The translations under genes were made by a program, and so were the position numbers. Shown here piece after piece: positions 5,930 through 13,899 of a stretch of 14,177 nucleotides of DNA (position 1 is the stretch's first letter; every line of letters starts with the position of its first letter). The notes beneath the pieces were generated by a model. That model saw only the letters and a program-made list of their open reading frames with translations, was not told the origin of the DNA and ran no database searches. The stretch spans positions 1 to 14,177 of the forward strand of contig JAKBAU010000057.1 in NCBI GenBank assembly GCA_021808875.1. The letters are read 5' to 3'. The stretch is from Pseudomonadota bacterium. GTDB lineage: Bacteria; Pseudomonadota; Alphaproteobacteria; Micropepsales; Micropepsaceae.

Positions 5930-7589
5930 TGAATTTGACGCCCGCTTGGTCAGCGAGCGCGTCGAGCAGTTTGCCCGCCAGATCGAGCGGCGCCTGGAGG
6001 GCGAACTGAGCGAGGATGAGTTCAAGCCCCTGCGCCTGATGAACGGATTGTATCTGCAGCTTCATGCCTACATGCTGCGTGTTGCCATTCCCTATGGCAC
6101 GCTCTCCTCATCCCAATTGCACATGCTGGCCCACGTCGCCCGCCGCTACGACAAGGGTTATGGTCATTTCACGACCCGCCAGAACATCCAGTATCACTGG
6201 CCGCGCCTTATTGACGTGCCTGAAATCCTGCGTGATCTGGCAAGCGTGCAGATGCATTCCTTGCAGACCAGTGGCAACTGTATTCGCAACGTGACGGCGG
6301 ACCAGTTTGCTGGTGCCGCCGCAGATGAGATCGAAGATCCACGCATACTTGCGGAGATTGTGCGGCAATGGTCGAGCCTGCATCCGGAATTTTCCTTCCT
6401 TCCCCGCAAATTTAAGATTGCTGTCTCGGGCACACCGGAAGATCGCGCCGCGGTCCGCTTTCATGACATTGGCATCGAAATCATACGCAGTGATCATGGC
6501 GAAACCGGCTATCGTGTATTTGTCGGCGGCGGCATGGGACGCACGCCCTATCTCGGACTTTGCATCGCCGACTTCGTGGCGCGCGAAGATATCCTCGCCT
6601 ATCTGGAAGCCATCCTGCGCGTCTACAATATGGAAGGCCGCCGGGATAACATCTTCAAGGCACGCATCAAGATACTGGTCAACGCCCTCGGACTTGACAA
6701 CATGCGGGCGCGCGTATGGCGCGAATTCGAGGAGATCAAGAAAGAGGGCAGCCTCAATCTGCCGGAACAGGAGCGAGCGCGTATCGCGGCCTATTTCGCG
6801 CCACCAGAATTTGAACCCCTGCCCGATACCTGCCTGGAATTCGAAACGGCCTGTTCTGGCGATGGCGACTTCGCGGCCTGGAGCCGGCACAATCTTAGTC
6901 CTCACCGCGCGCCGGGTTACGCCATCGTCACGGTTTCACTCAAGCCCGTGGGTGGCGTCCCCGGAGACTGCTCGGCGGACCAGATGGATGGTCTTGTTCA
7001 GCTGATGGACGAGTTTGGAATTGCCGAGATCCGCGTCACGCACGAACAGAATCTCGTATTGCCGCATGTGCGCAAGAAAGACCTTCCGGCGCTCCATGAC
7101 CAATTAGAACGGCTTGGCCTTGCCAGCCCCAATAGCGGACTTGCCAGTGACATCATCTGCTGCCCAGGGCTTGACTATTGCGATCTGGCCAACGCCCGCT
7201 CCATCCCCATCGCACAGGATCTCTCCCGCCGCTTTTCCGATCTGGACCGTCAGGAGGAAATCGGCGAACTCAAGATCAAGATGTCAGGATGCATCAATGC
7301 CTGCGGCCATCACCATGCGGGCCACATCGGCATACTTGGTGTAGACAAAAAGGGGGTCGAATTTTACCAGCTCCAGCTCGGAGGCTCGGGGGCAGAGGAC
7401 GCCACCATCGCCGAAATCATAGGCCCGGCATTTTCGAAGGATGAAATCGTCGATGCCGTCGAGCGGGTGATCACGGCCTATTTGCGTCTGCGTCAACCAG
7501 GAGAACGTTTTCTCGACTGCTATCGCCGCCTTGGCCTTGAGCCCTTCAAGAACGTCGCCTATCTGGAGCAACTTCATGCCGCTTATTAG
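5916..7589 (+). CDS. cysI: Assimilatory sulfite reductase hemoprotein (siroheme/4Fe-4S), alphaproteobacterial type
   Basis: The 557-residue cytoplasmic enzyme reduces sulfite to sulfide with six electrons. The N-terminus MYRYDEFDARLV and the stretch EFKPLRLMNGLYLQLHAYM are typical of alphaproteobacterial CysI. Siroheme and sulfite-binding residues are present: Arg88 in FTTRQNIQ, Arg124 in SGNCIRNV, and Lys165/Lys167 in RKFKIAVSG. The siroheme-linked 4Fe-4S cluster ligands are Cys416 and Cys422 (CPGLDYC) and Cys459 and Cys463 (CINAC), the standard C-x5-C / C-x3-C pair. A nitrite reductase of the same fold is the alternative, but the DUF2849 and DUF934 neighbours favour sulfite. No flavoprotein subunit (cysJ) is nearby, so electrons may come from ferredoxin or a distant partner. 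It overlaps both neighbours by 14 nt, consistent with translational coupling. Confidence 0.93.
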   Translation: MYRYDEFDARLVSERVEQFARQIERRLEGELSEDEFKPLRLMNGLYLQLHAYMLRVAIPYGTLSSSQLHMLAHVARRYDKGYGHFTTRQNIQYHWPRLIDVPEILRDLASVQMHSLQTSGNCIRNVTADQFAGAAADEIEDPRILAEIVRQWSSLHPEFSFLPRKFKIAVSGTPEDRAAVRFHDIGIEIIRSDHGETGYRVFVGGGMGRTPYLGLCIADFVAREDILAYLEAILRVYNMEGRRDNIFKARIKILVNALGLDNMRARVWREFEEIKKEGSLNLPEQERARIAAYFAPPEFEPLPDTCLEFETACSGDGDFAAWSRHNLSPHRAPGYAIVTVSLKPVGGVPGDCSADQMDGLVQLMDEFGIAEIRVTHEQNLVLPHVRKKDLPALHDQLERLGLASPNSGLASDIICCPGLDYCDLANARSIPIAQDLSRRFSDLDRQEEIGELKIKMSGCINACGHHHAGHIGILGVDKKGVEFYQLQLGGSGAEDATIAEIIGPAFSKDEIVDAVERVITAYLRLRQPGERFLDCYRRLGLEPFKNVAYLEQLHAAY

Positions 7590-8067
7590 AAATGGAAGCT
7601 GGGCGCACGACGACTACACGGCACTGACCGACCAAGAACCCCTTGCAGACGGCGGCGTGCTCGTATCGCTCAACCGCTTCCAGGCGGAGCAAGAGCTCCT
7701 GTTGGCCCGCAATCAGCCCCTCGGCGTGCGCCTGAGCTCCTCGCAGTCACCCGAAAATATTGGTTCTGGCCTCCATCATCTCTCCCTCGTCGCCCTCGAG
7801 TTTCCCGCATTTCGCGATGGCCGAGCATTCTCCTGGGCCCGCCTGCTGCGTTCACGCTTGGGCTTCGCGGGCGAAATCCGTGCAATTGGCCATTTCCTGA
7901 TTGATCAGCTGGCATTCATGGAGCGTTGCGGCATTAACGCCTTCGATGGCGATGCACGGATTACCCCTGAAGCGCTCGCAGCCGCCCGCGCAGAGTTCAG
8001 CAATGTCTATCAGCCCGCCGTCGACGGCCGTCCGAGCATTGGACGACTGCGTGCCCAATCATCCTGA
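7576..8067 (+). CDS. DUF934 family protein of the sulfite reductase operon
   Basis: The 163-residue product matches the DUF934 pattern: SLVALEFPAFRDGRAFSWARLLRSRLGF (residues 70-97), then GEIRAIGHFLIDQLAFMERCGINAFD (99-124). This family almost always follows cysI in proteobacteria and is thought to support sulfite reduction, but no biochemical role can be assigned. The ATG at 7576 is chosen because the N-terminal MPLIRNGSW is typical of the family; an upstream in-frame start at 7531 would add residues encoded inside cysI. It overlaps the cysI stop by 14 nt. A cysH (PAPS/APS reductase) gene, often next in this cluster, is not present: a 330-bp gap and glnE follow. Confidence 0.85.
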   Translation: MPLIRNGSWAHDDYTALTDQEPLADGGVLVSLNRFQAEQELLLARNQPLGVRLSSSQSPENIGSGLHHLSLVALEFPAFRDGRAFSWARLLRSRLGFAGEIRAIGHFLIDQLAFMERCGINAFDGDARITPEALAAARAEFSNVYQPAVDGRPSIGRLRAQSS

Positions 8068-8113
8068 CCCGAAGGATGGATGCGATAGAAGAAGTAGACT
8101 GAACGTGGGCCAC

Positions 8114-8158
8114 AGCAGTCAACGAGCCCTCTTATGAGCCCATTACCCCTTGACTGCT
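8114..8158. repeat. 9-bp perfect inverted repeat with 27-nt loop
   Basis: AGCAGTCAA (8114-8122) and TTGACTGCT (8150-8158) are exact reverse complements. The element lies 47 bp after the cys operon stop. The absence of a following T-run argues against a classical terminator; it may be an RNA stem or a protein-binding dyad. Confidence 0.6.
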
Positions 8159-8265
8159 CGGATTATCGCCGCCTAGGAGCATCTCTGCTACAGCGTTGGC
8201 TTTGGGCTCGTGTTAGCCTTGCCATCAGCTTTGCACTTCCGGAGTACAGTGTCGCAAGGCGCTGC

Positions 8266-8294
8266 GGTGGAAAGAACCCGTGCCTTTCGCCACC
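8266..8294 (+). other. Candidate hairpin in the glnE upstream region
   Basis: GGTGGAAAG (8266-8274) pairs with CTTTCGCCACC (8284-8294), leaving a 2-nt bulge (8288-8289) and a 9-nt loop. It is about 100 bp before glnE. It could be part of a leader or small RNA, or a chance stem in GC-rich DNA. Confidence 0.35.
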
Positions 8295-8386
8295 ACTTGG
8301 TTTTCACGCCCAGTCCGGTCAGGGGATACGTGGAGCTGGGGCGAGGGCATCATCCTATCGCCCTTGAATCTGCAGCGTGTGGCGAC

Positions 8387-8392
8387 AGGAGG
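8387..8392 (+). promoter_or_regulatory. Ribosome binding site that sets the glnE start
   Basis: AGGAGG lies 5 nt before the ATG at 8398, a near-consensus Shine-Dalgarno sequence. It excludes the upstream ATG at 8377 as the main start. Confidence 0.85.
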
Positions 8393-8397
8393 ATCAG

Positions 8398-11289
8398 ATG
8401 ACCGACCGATTTGCCACCCATGGTGCCTTGCCATCCCCCTTCGATGCTGCGCGCGCCGAGCGCGTTATCGCCGGCCTCCCCGGACTTCCCGAGGGCCTTA
8501 CGGCAACAGTTGCCAGTGCCGCGGGCCATTCGCCATTCCTCGCCCGTCTGGTACAGCGTGAACGCGACATCCTGCCTCTGCTGGCCGAAGCCGGAGCGGA
8601 CGGCCTGCTCGCCCAGACCCAGCATCTGGCCCTGTCAGCGACATTCGCGCGCGACATCAAGGATGCGATGCAGATGCTGCGGCGGGCCAAGCGACAGATG
8701 GCACTGACCGTGGCTCTCGCCGACATCGCCGGACTGTGGGGTCTTGAGGAGGTGACACGGGCGCTCTCCGAATTTGCCGACGCGGCCATCAAGGGGGCCT
8801 TGCGTTTTCTTCTCAGGGAGGCGGCAATACGCGCCCACATGTCGACCGAAGACCCTGCCCTGCTCGAAGCAACAACAGGGCTTACGATCCTTGCGATGGG
8901 CAAATATGGCGCCTATGAACTCAACTATTCGTCCGATGTCGATCTTAGTGTTTTTTATGATGCGCAGCGCTTTCCCTTCGCAACCAAGAACGGCGCACGG
9001 GCGGCAGCGGTAGGCCTCGTCAAGGGCCTGGTCAAGCTCATGAGCGAAACAACGGCTGACGGTTATGTCTTCCGTACCGATCTTCGTCTGCGGCCGGATG
9101 CAGGTGCAACCCAGGTAGCAATTTCACTGGACGCTGCCGAAGCTTATTACGAGGCCATGGGACAAAACTGGGAACGTGCGGCCCTGATCAAGGCACGGCC
9201 CTGCGCGGGCGATCCTCAGACTGGCATGGACTTCCTCAGAGTGATCGAACCTTTTGTCTGGCGGCGCAATCTCGATTATGCCGCCATTGAGGACATTCAT
9301 TCCATCAAGCGCCAGATTCACGCCCACGCCGGTCACGGCGTTATCGCCATTGCAGGCCATAACATCAAACTTGGCCGCGGCGGGATCCGCGAAATCGAGT
9401 TCTTTGCGCAGACCCAGCAGCTGATCCTTGGTGGACGCGATCCCACATTGCGCGCGCGAGGAACCCTGGCGGCGATCAGAGCATTGACATTACGCGGGTT
9501 GGTTTCAGAGCGCGCGGCGGAAGATCTTGTCGGTGCCTATCATTTTCTGCGGAAGCTGGAACATCGCCTGCAGATGATCGAGGATCAGCAGACCCACAGC
9601 TTGCCCAAAGACGTCGACGAGCTGCGTCGGATTGCGAGCTTTATGGGTTACCAGGATGACGCTGCGTTCTCCAATGCCCTACGCCAGCAACTGGAGACAG
9701 TTCAATCGCATTATGCGCGCCTGTTCGAGCAAGCTGCACCATTGGCGAGCGCGGCCGGCAGCCTCGTCTTTACCGGAGTCGAGGATGATCCCGAGACGCT
9801 CGATACCTTGCGCCAGATGGGCTTTCATGAGCCGTCCCATATCGCTCAAACCATTCGCGGCTGGCATCATGGCCGTATCAGAGCCATGCGCTCCGTGCGG
9901 GCGCGCGAACTGCTGACATCCCTCATTCCTGGACTTCTTGGCGCACTGGCAAACACTGCCGACCCAGATGCAGCATTCAATCAATTCGATCGTTTCATTT
10001 CGTGCCTGTCATCCGGTGTGCAGGCTCTATCGCTCTTTCTCAACAACGCGGATCTGCTTCAGCTGATTGCCAACGTCGCGGGCGCAGCTCCACGGCTCGC
10101 GACGCATTTGGGGCGCAATCCGGCCGCACTCGATGCGCTGATGGATCCGGGCTATCTCGGTGAACTGCCAAGTCGCGCGCGTCTCGAACAGGACCTGACG
10201 TCGCTGCTGCGGCCGGGCTCTTCCTATGAAGAAGTGCTCGATGCTGCGCGCAGGTTTGCCCGCGAACAGATTTTCCGGGTTGGGGTCCAGATCATTGAGG
10301 GCAGCGCCGAGGCCGCCGAGGCCGGCCCGGCGCTGGCCAATGTCGCCGAAGCCATCATTCGTGCCCTGCTCCCTGCGGCAGCGCGGGAACTTGAGACCAC
10401 TCACGGTCGCATCCCTGGCGGAGAGTTCGTGGTGGTGGCAATGGGCAAGCTTGGCGGCCGCGAAATGACCGCGACCTCGGATCTGGACCTCATTTGCGTT
10501 TACGACGCACCGGAAGAGGTCGATCAGTCCGACGGCGCGCGACCGATGCCGGTCTCGACATATTATGCGCGCCTCGCGCAACGCTTCATCGCCGCCCTGA
10601 CAACACAGACCGCCCAAGGGGGGCTTTATGAGGTTGACATGCGCCTGCGGCCCACCGGCAACAAGGGTCCGGTCGCAGTAAGCCTGACATCATTTGCCCG
10701 CTACCACGCCGAGCAGGCCTGGACCTGGGAGCGCATGGCCCTGACTCGTGCGCGGGTGATTGCAGGGCCGGCCCAACTGACGCAACGCGTCAGTGCGGCC
10801 ATCCGCACGGCATTGACGCGCCCCTTTGATGCCGTACAAGTGTTTCATGATGCGCGCGATATGCGCGAGCGACTGGCCGCGCAATATCCGGGCAAGAATC
10901 ACTGGGACATAAAGTACACGCGGGGAGGCCTCATCGACCTTGAATTCCTCGCCCAGACCTTGCAGCTTGCGCGCGCCGCTGAAAACCCCGCAGTGCTCGA
11001 CAGCGGCACCATTGCTGCGCTGGCAAAGCTTGAGCTTGATGGCATCCTTTCCAGCGACGAAGCCCTCGCCCTGATCGAAGCCGCCGCGCTGCAGAATGAT
11101 CTCCTGCAGGTTCTGCGGATCACGCTGGAGGCGCCGCTTGACCGGGCCAGTGCCACACCCGGACTAGAGGCCTTGCTGGCACGTGCCAGCCACCAGCGTG
11201 ATTTTACTGCCGTCGAGGCCGCTCTCACCCAGGCCCAGGCCGCAGTGCGCGAGATCTGGCAGCGGCGGATGGTTCCAGCTGCCGAGTGA
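8398..11289 (+). CDS. glnE: Bifunctional glutamine synthetase adenylyltransferase / adenylyl-removing enzyme
   Basis: The 963-residue enzyme has the full length of the family. It attaches AMP to, and removes it from, glutamine synthetase according to nitrogen status signalled by PII. Two nucleotidyltransferase domains are visible. The N-terminal one (deadenylylase) has AMGKYGAYELNYSSDVDL with Asp180 and Asp182, and DLRLRPD beginning at Asp228. The C-terminal one (adenylylase) has AMGKLGGREMTATSDLDL with Asp695 and Asp697, and DMRLRPTGNKG beginning at Asp747. Each domain also has its typical later segment (GRGGIREIEFFAQ; RGGLIDLEFLAQ). All metal-binding aspartates are intact. The start at 8398 is set by AGGAGG at 8387-8392; an in-frame ATG at 8377 lacks a site. 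The following ABC genes begin 53 bp downstream. Confidence 0.96.
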   Translation: MTDRFATHGALPSPFDAARAERVIAGLPGLPEGLTATVASAAGHSPFLARLVQRERDILPLLAEAGADGLLAQTQHLALSATFARDIKDAMQMLRRAKRQMALTVALADIAGLWGLEEVTRALSEFADAAIKGALRFLLREAAIRAHMSTEDPALLEATTGLTILAMGKYGAYELNYSSDVDLSVFYDAQRFPFATKNGARAAAVGLVKGLVKLMSETTADGYVFRTDLRLRPDAGATQVAISLDAAEAYYEAMGQNWERAALIKARPCAGDPQTGMDFLRVIEPFVWRRNLDYAAIEDIHSIKRQIHAHAGHGVIAIAGHNIKLGRGGIREIEFFAQTQQLILGGRDPTLRARGTLAAIRALTLRGLVSERAAEDLVGAYHFLRKLEHRLQMIEDQQTHSLPKDVDELRRIASFMGYQDDAAFSNALRQQLETVQSHYARLFEQAAPLASAAGSLVFTGVEDDPETLDTLRQMGFHEPSHIAQTIRGWHHGRIRAMRSVRARELLTSLIPGLLGALANTADPDAAFNQFDRFISCLSSGVQALSLFLNNADLLQLIANVAGAAPRLATHLGRNPAALDALMDPGYLGELPSRARLEQDLTSLLRPGSSYEEVLDAARRFAREQIFRVGVQIIEGSAEAAEAGPALANVAEAIIRALLPAAARELETTHGRIPGGEFVVVAMGKLGGREMTATSDLDLICVYDAPEEVDQSDGARPMPVSTYYARLAQRFIAALTTQTAQGGLYEVDMRLRPTGNKGPVAVSLTSFARYHAEQAWTWERMALTRARVIAGPAQLTQRVSAAIRTALTRPFDAVQVFHDARDMRERLAAQYPGKNHWDIKYTRGGLIDLEFLAQTLQLARAAENPAVLDSGTIAALAKLELDGILSSDEALALIEAAALQNDLLQVLRITLEAPLDRASATPGLEALLARASHQRDFTAVEAALTQAQAAVREIWQRRMVPAAE

Positions 11290-11342
11290 TCCAATTTGTC
11301 TGCTATTCCTATAACCTAGGCGAATCAGGCGACGTTACAACC

Positions 11343-12125
11343 ATGCCCCTGCTCAGACTTCACCGTATCGCCAAAACCTATGACGGAGGGCTTGCGGCCA
11401 TCCGGCGTCTGGAACTTGACGTCGAGCGCGGCGAATTCGTCTCGCTGATCGGCCCATCCGGTTGTGGCAAGTCGACCGCCTTGCGTATCATTGCCGGCCT
11501 GATGGCTCCCAGCGAAGGGGCAGTCGGGTTTCCCGAGGGGCGTCCCGGGATCGGCTTCGTGTTTCAGGAACCAACGCTGATGCCCTGGCGCGATGCGCTC
11601 AGCAATACGGCCCTTCCTCTTGCGCTACGTGGAGTGCCAGGTTCCGAAGCGCAGATGCGGGCCCGTGAGGCGCTGCGGCGGGTCGGCCTGGCGGGCTTTG
11701 AGCACAGCTATCCCCGAGCACTTTCGGGCGGCATGAAGATGCGTGTCTCGATCGCAAGGGCTCTTGCCTCTGCGCCACGCCTGCTGCTGATGGACGAGCC
11801 ATTTGCCGCCCTCGACGAATTGAACCGCCGCCAGCTCCATGATGACCTGCTCAAGCTGTGGCGCGAAGATGGTTTGACGGTCATCTTCGTTACCCATTCG
11901 GTGTTTGAAAGTACCTATCTGTCCCAGAAGGTGGTGGTGATGACGCCGCGCCCCGGACGCATCTTTGATGAAATTCGACTGACAGCACCCCTGGAACGTG
12001 ACGAAACCTACCGTCTATCAGCAGAATTCTCCGCCGACGCCACGAAGGTCTCTCGGGCCCTCAAACTGGCCATGCAGGACGGAAGCGAGGCGGCCTACCA
12101 TAACCATACTTCCGCGATGGCCTGA
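11343..12125 (+). CDS. ABC transporter ATP-binding protein, NitT/TauT (SsuB/ThiZ-like) type
   Basis: The 260-residue cytoplasmic ATPase energises the permease encoded next to it. All motifs are intact: Walker A GPSGCGKST (37-45), Q-loop Gln75 in FQEPTLMPW, signature LSGGM (127-131), Walker B LLLMDEP with catalytic Glu152, D-loop Asp158 and switch His185. LMPW after the Q-loop is typical of the nitrate/taurine/sulfonate/pyrimidine group. The switch region reads VTHSVFESTYLS rather than the VTHDIDEA common in SsuB/TauB; from memory, THSVFES-YLS occurs in importers of pyrimidine thiamine precursors and relatives. The start at 11343 is chosen by homology. A GTG at 11286 in the same frame would overlap the glnE stop (GTGA), but neither start has a good ribosome binding site. 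The permease follows after 2 nt. Confidence 0.92.
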   Translation: MPLLRLHRIAKTYDGGLAAIRRLELDVERGEFVSLIGPSGCGKSTALRIIAGLMAPSEGAVGFPEGRPGIGFVFQEPTLMPWRDALSNTALPLALRGVPGSEAQMRAREALRRVGLAGFEHSYPRALSGGMKMRVSIARALASAPRLLLMDEPFAALDELNRRQLHDDLLKLWREDGLTVIFVTHSVFESTYLSQKVVVMTPRPGRIFDEIRLTAPLERDETYRLSAEFSADATKVSRALKLAMQDGSEAAYHNHTSAMA

Positions 12126-12127
12126 GC

Positions 12128-12970
12128 ATGGACGAACGCACCAATGACCTGGAAGCAGCACGGCGCGCCGTGTGGCGTTTGAGCGGCACGAACCTCGCCA
12201 AGCCCCTTATCCCGCTTGTTGTCGGTATGATCGTGCTGGGGCTGTGGCAAGGCCTGACGCAATATGACCACGTATCTCCCATCGTATTGCCATCGCCTCT
12301 GGCGATCGCTCATGCACTGGTGAACCACTGGCAGCAGCTGCTTTTTGCGAGCTGGACGACCTTGTCGATTACCCTCGCGGCCTTTGTACTCGCCGTGATC
12401 GGCGGCGTCGCGCTGGCGGTACTCTTCTCACTCTCAAGGCTTCTTGAGCACGCTCTTTACCCCTATGCCATCGTGCTACAGGTCACGCCCGTGATTGCGA
12501 TCGCTCCCATCATCACGATCTGGATCGGCTATGACAGGATTGATCTTGTGCTTCTGGTTCTGGCCTGGATCGTTGCCTTCTTTCCTATCCTTGCCAACAC
12601 CACCTTGGGACTCCGATCCGCCGACCATAACCTGATCGACCTGATGCGCCTTTATGGCGCCAATCGCTGGCAGATCCTGACCAGGCTGCAGTTGCCTACC
12701 GCTTTGCCCTTTCTGGTGTCGGCGATGAAAGTATCCGGTGGCCTTGCCCTGATCGGGACCGTAGTCGCAGAGTTCGCCGCCGGAACCGGAACGGCGACAG
12801 GGCTGGCCTGGACCATCACATTGGCGACACGAAATCTGCAGATGGCCGAAGCCTTTGCCGCACTGGCCTTGCTCTCATTGCTCGGTATTGCACTGTTTTT
12901 TTCCCTCTCCGCACTGGAGTGGCTCCTCCTGCGCCGCTGGCATGAGAGCGCACTCAAAAAGCCGCAATAA
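12128..12970 (+). CDS. ABC transporter permease, NitT/TauT type
   Basis: The 280-residue inner-membrane protein has about six membrane segments (near 27-43, 78-100, 112-133, 138-157, 200-218 and 243-265). The cytoplasmic EAA coupling loop, which docks on the ATPase, is seen at about 171-194 (DLMRLYGANRWQILTRLQLP). The segment IVLPSPLAIAHAL near residue 52 is the conserved periplasmic entry of this BPD_transp_1 subfamily. It starts 2 nt after the ATPase stop without a clear ribosome binding site, so translation is probably coupled. No binding-protein gene is next to it; the following gene is a hydrolase 71 bp downstream. The substrate is unknown; see the binding protein at 865-1863 as a possible partner. 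Confidence 0.92.
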   Translation: MDERTNDLEAARRAVWRLSGTNLAKPLIPLVVGMIVLGLWQGLTQYDHVSPIVLPSPLAIAHALVNHWQQLLFASWTTLSITLAAFVLAVIGGVALAVLFSLSRLLEHALYPYAIVLQVTPVIAIAPIITIWIGYDRIDLVLLVLAWIVAFFPILANTTLGLRSADHNLIDLMRLYGANRWQILTRLQLPTALPFLVSAMKVSGGLALIGTVVAEFAAGTGTATGLAWTITLATRNLQMAEAFAALALLSLLGIALFFSLSALEWLLLRRWHESALKKPQ

Positions 12971-13041
12971 ACGCACTGTTGCGCCCACGAGCAAATTGCG
13001 CCTAACTTCAACCCGGCACGAGGTGAGCGAAGGGACGCTGG

Positions 13042-13899
13042 ATGTTTGTCGAGGTCGAGGGCGCACGCCTGTTTTTTGATGTGGTCGGCGCCAAATTCAT
13101 CCTCGACGGGCCGACCATGCGCGAAAAACCAACGCTGATCGTCATGCATGGCGGTCCTGGCTTTGACCACTCGACCTTGCGGCCGTTCTTCGACCGCTTC
13201 AGCGACACGCATCAGCTCATTTACATTGATCACCGCGGCAACGGCCGCTCGACCGGCGTGCCACAATCCTGGAATCTGGTGCAGTGGGGGCGGGACGTAA
13301 AGCTGCTGTGCGACGCTCTCGGCATCGACAAGCCTCGGGTTTATGGCAATTCCTTCGGTGGCATGGTGGCGATGTCATATGCCGCCCAGTTTCCGAGCCA
13401 TCCTGAGAAGCTCGTGCTTTCCTCCACCGCGGCGCGCCTGCACCTTGAAACCACCTATCGCCTGCTGGAAGAGCGTGGCGGGCCAGAGGCCCGCCAGATC
13501 GCCGTCAAGTTCTGGACACAGACAGATGCCCAGGCGATGGACGATTACGTCCGGGTCTGCCTGCCGCTGTACAATCCCGGTCCGCCCAATCCGCAGGTTG
13601 CAGAAGGTTGGGCGCGCGCGATCCGCCGTCCCGAAGTCTCGGCGCACTTTATCCTGGGTGAAATGCGAACCATGGATCTGCGCCACGGCCTCCCCGGGTT
13701 TCGCTGTCCTACCCTGGTGCTGGCCGGCGGCTATGATCCCATTACCCCGCCGGTTTGCAGCACCGAGATTGCGGAGCTGATTCCGGGCGGACTAGGTCAG
13801 CTTCACATTCTCAAGGAGGCTGGCCACGGTATTCACCGTGACTGCCCTCAGGAGGCTGAGCATATTTTGCGCAGCTTTCTCGAGAGCTCCGGCTCATGA
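13042..13899 (+). CDS. Alpha/beta hydrolase, proline iminopeptidase-like (S33 family)
   Basis: The 285-residue product has no signal peptide and is probably cytoplasmic. The HGGPG motif (36-40) forms the oxyanion hole and is the hallmark of prolyl aminopeptidases and relatives. The nucleophile elbow GNSFGG gives Ser104; Asp232 (GGYDPITPP) and His262 (EAGHGIH) complete the triad. DHRGNGRS (63-70) is the usual strand-turn after the oxyanion hole. Whether it cleaves N-terminal proline or another amide or ester cannot be decided, since the cap domain is poorly conserved. The start is supported by an AAGGGA-type site about 7 nt upstream. Its stop overlaps the start of the MFS transporter gene as ATGA, so the two are probably one translational unit and the hydrolase may act on the imported compound. 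Confidence 0.88.
   Translation: MFVEVEGARLFFDVVGAKFILDGPTMREKPTLIVMHGGPGFDHSTLRPFFDRFSDTHQLIYIDHRGNGRSTGVPQSWNLVQWGRDVKLLCDALGIDKPRVYGNSFGGMVAMSYAAQFPSHPEKLVLSSTAARLHLETTYRLLEERGGPEARQIAVKFWTQTDAQAMDDYVRVCLPLYNPGPPNPQVAEGWARAIRRPEVSAHFILGEMRTMDLRHGLPGFRCPTLVLAGGYDPITPPVCSTEIAELIPGGLGQLHILKEAGHGIHRDCPQEAEHILRSFLESSGS

Larger units (their letters stand above)
8068..8397. other. 330-bp gene-free region with inverted repeats before glnE
   Basis: No coding sequence with recognisable similarity is seen on either strand, and no cysH remnant or tRNA. The region contains several inverted repeats: 8114-8122/8150-8158 (9 bp), 8216-8222/8254-8260 (7 bp), 8266-8274/8284-8294 (9 bp with a 2-nt bulge) and 8339-8344/8358-8363 (6 bp). 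It could hold the end of the cys transcript, the glnE promoter and leader, or a small RNA. A TTGACT at 8150-8155 resembles a -35 box, but no good -10 lies 16-18 bp downstream. The glnE ribosome binding site is at 8387-8392. Confidence 0.5.

Noticed and set aside
6108..6905. Minus-strand open frame of 265 codons opposite cysI
   Set aside because: cysI is unambiguous with intact catalytic and cluster residues on the plus strand; the antisense translation has no family pattern.
8150..8179. TTGACT at 8150-8155 as a -35 box for glnE
   Set aside because: The hexamer 16-18 bp downstream (CTAGGA or TAGGAG) is a poor -10, and the TTGACT is part of a perfect inverted repeat, so it cannot be called a promoter.
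10027..10617. Minus-strand open frame of 196 codons opposite glnE
   Set aside because: It is antisense to the conserved second nucleotidyltransferase region of glnE and has no recognisable features.
11296..11315. TTGTCT and TATAAC before the ABC ATPase as a promoter
   Set aside because: The spacer is only 8 bp, far too short for sigma-70 recognition.
12979..13002. Direct repeat TTGCGCC (12979-12985 and 12996-13002) before the hydrolase gene
   Set aside because: Two 7-bp copies in a GC-rich 71-bp gap are likely by chance and have no further supporting symmetry.
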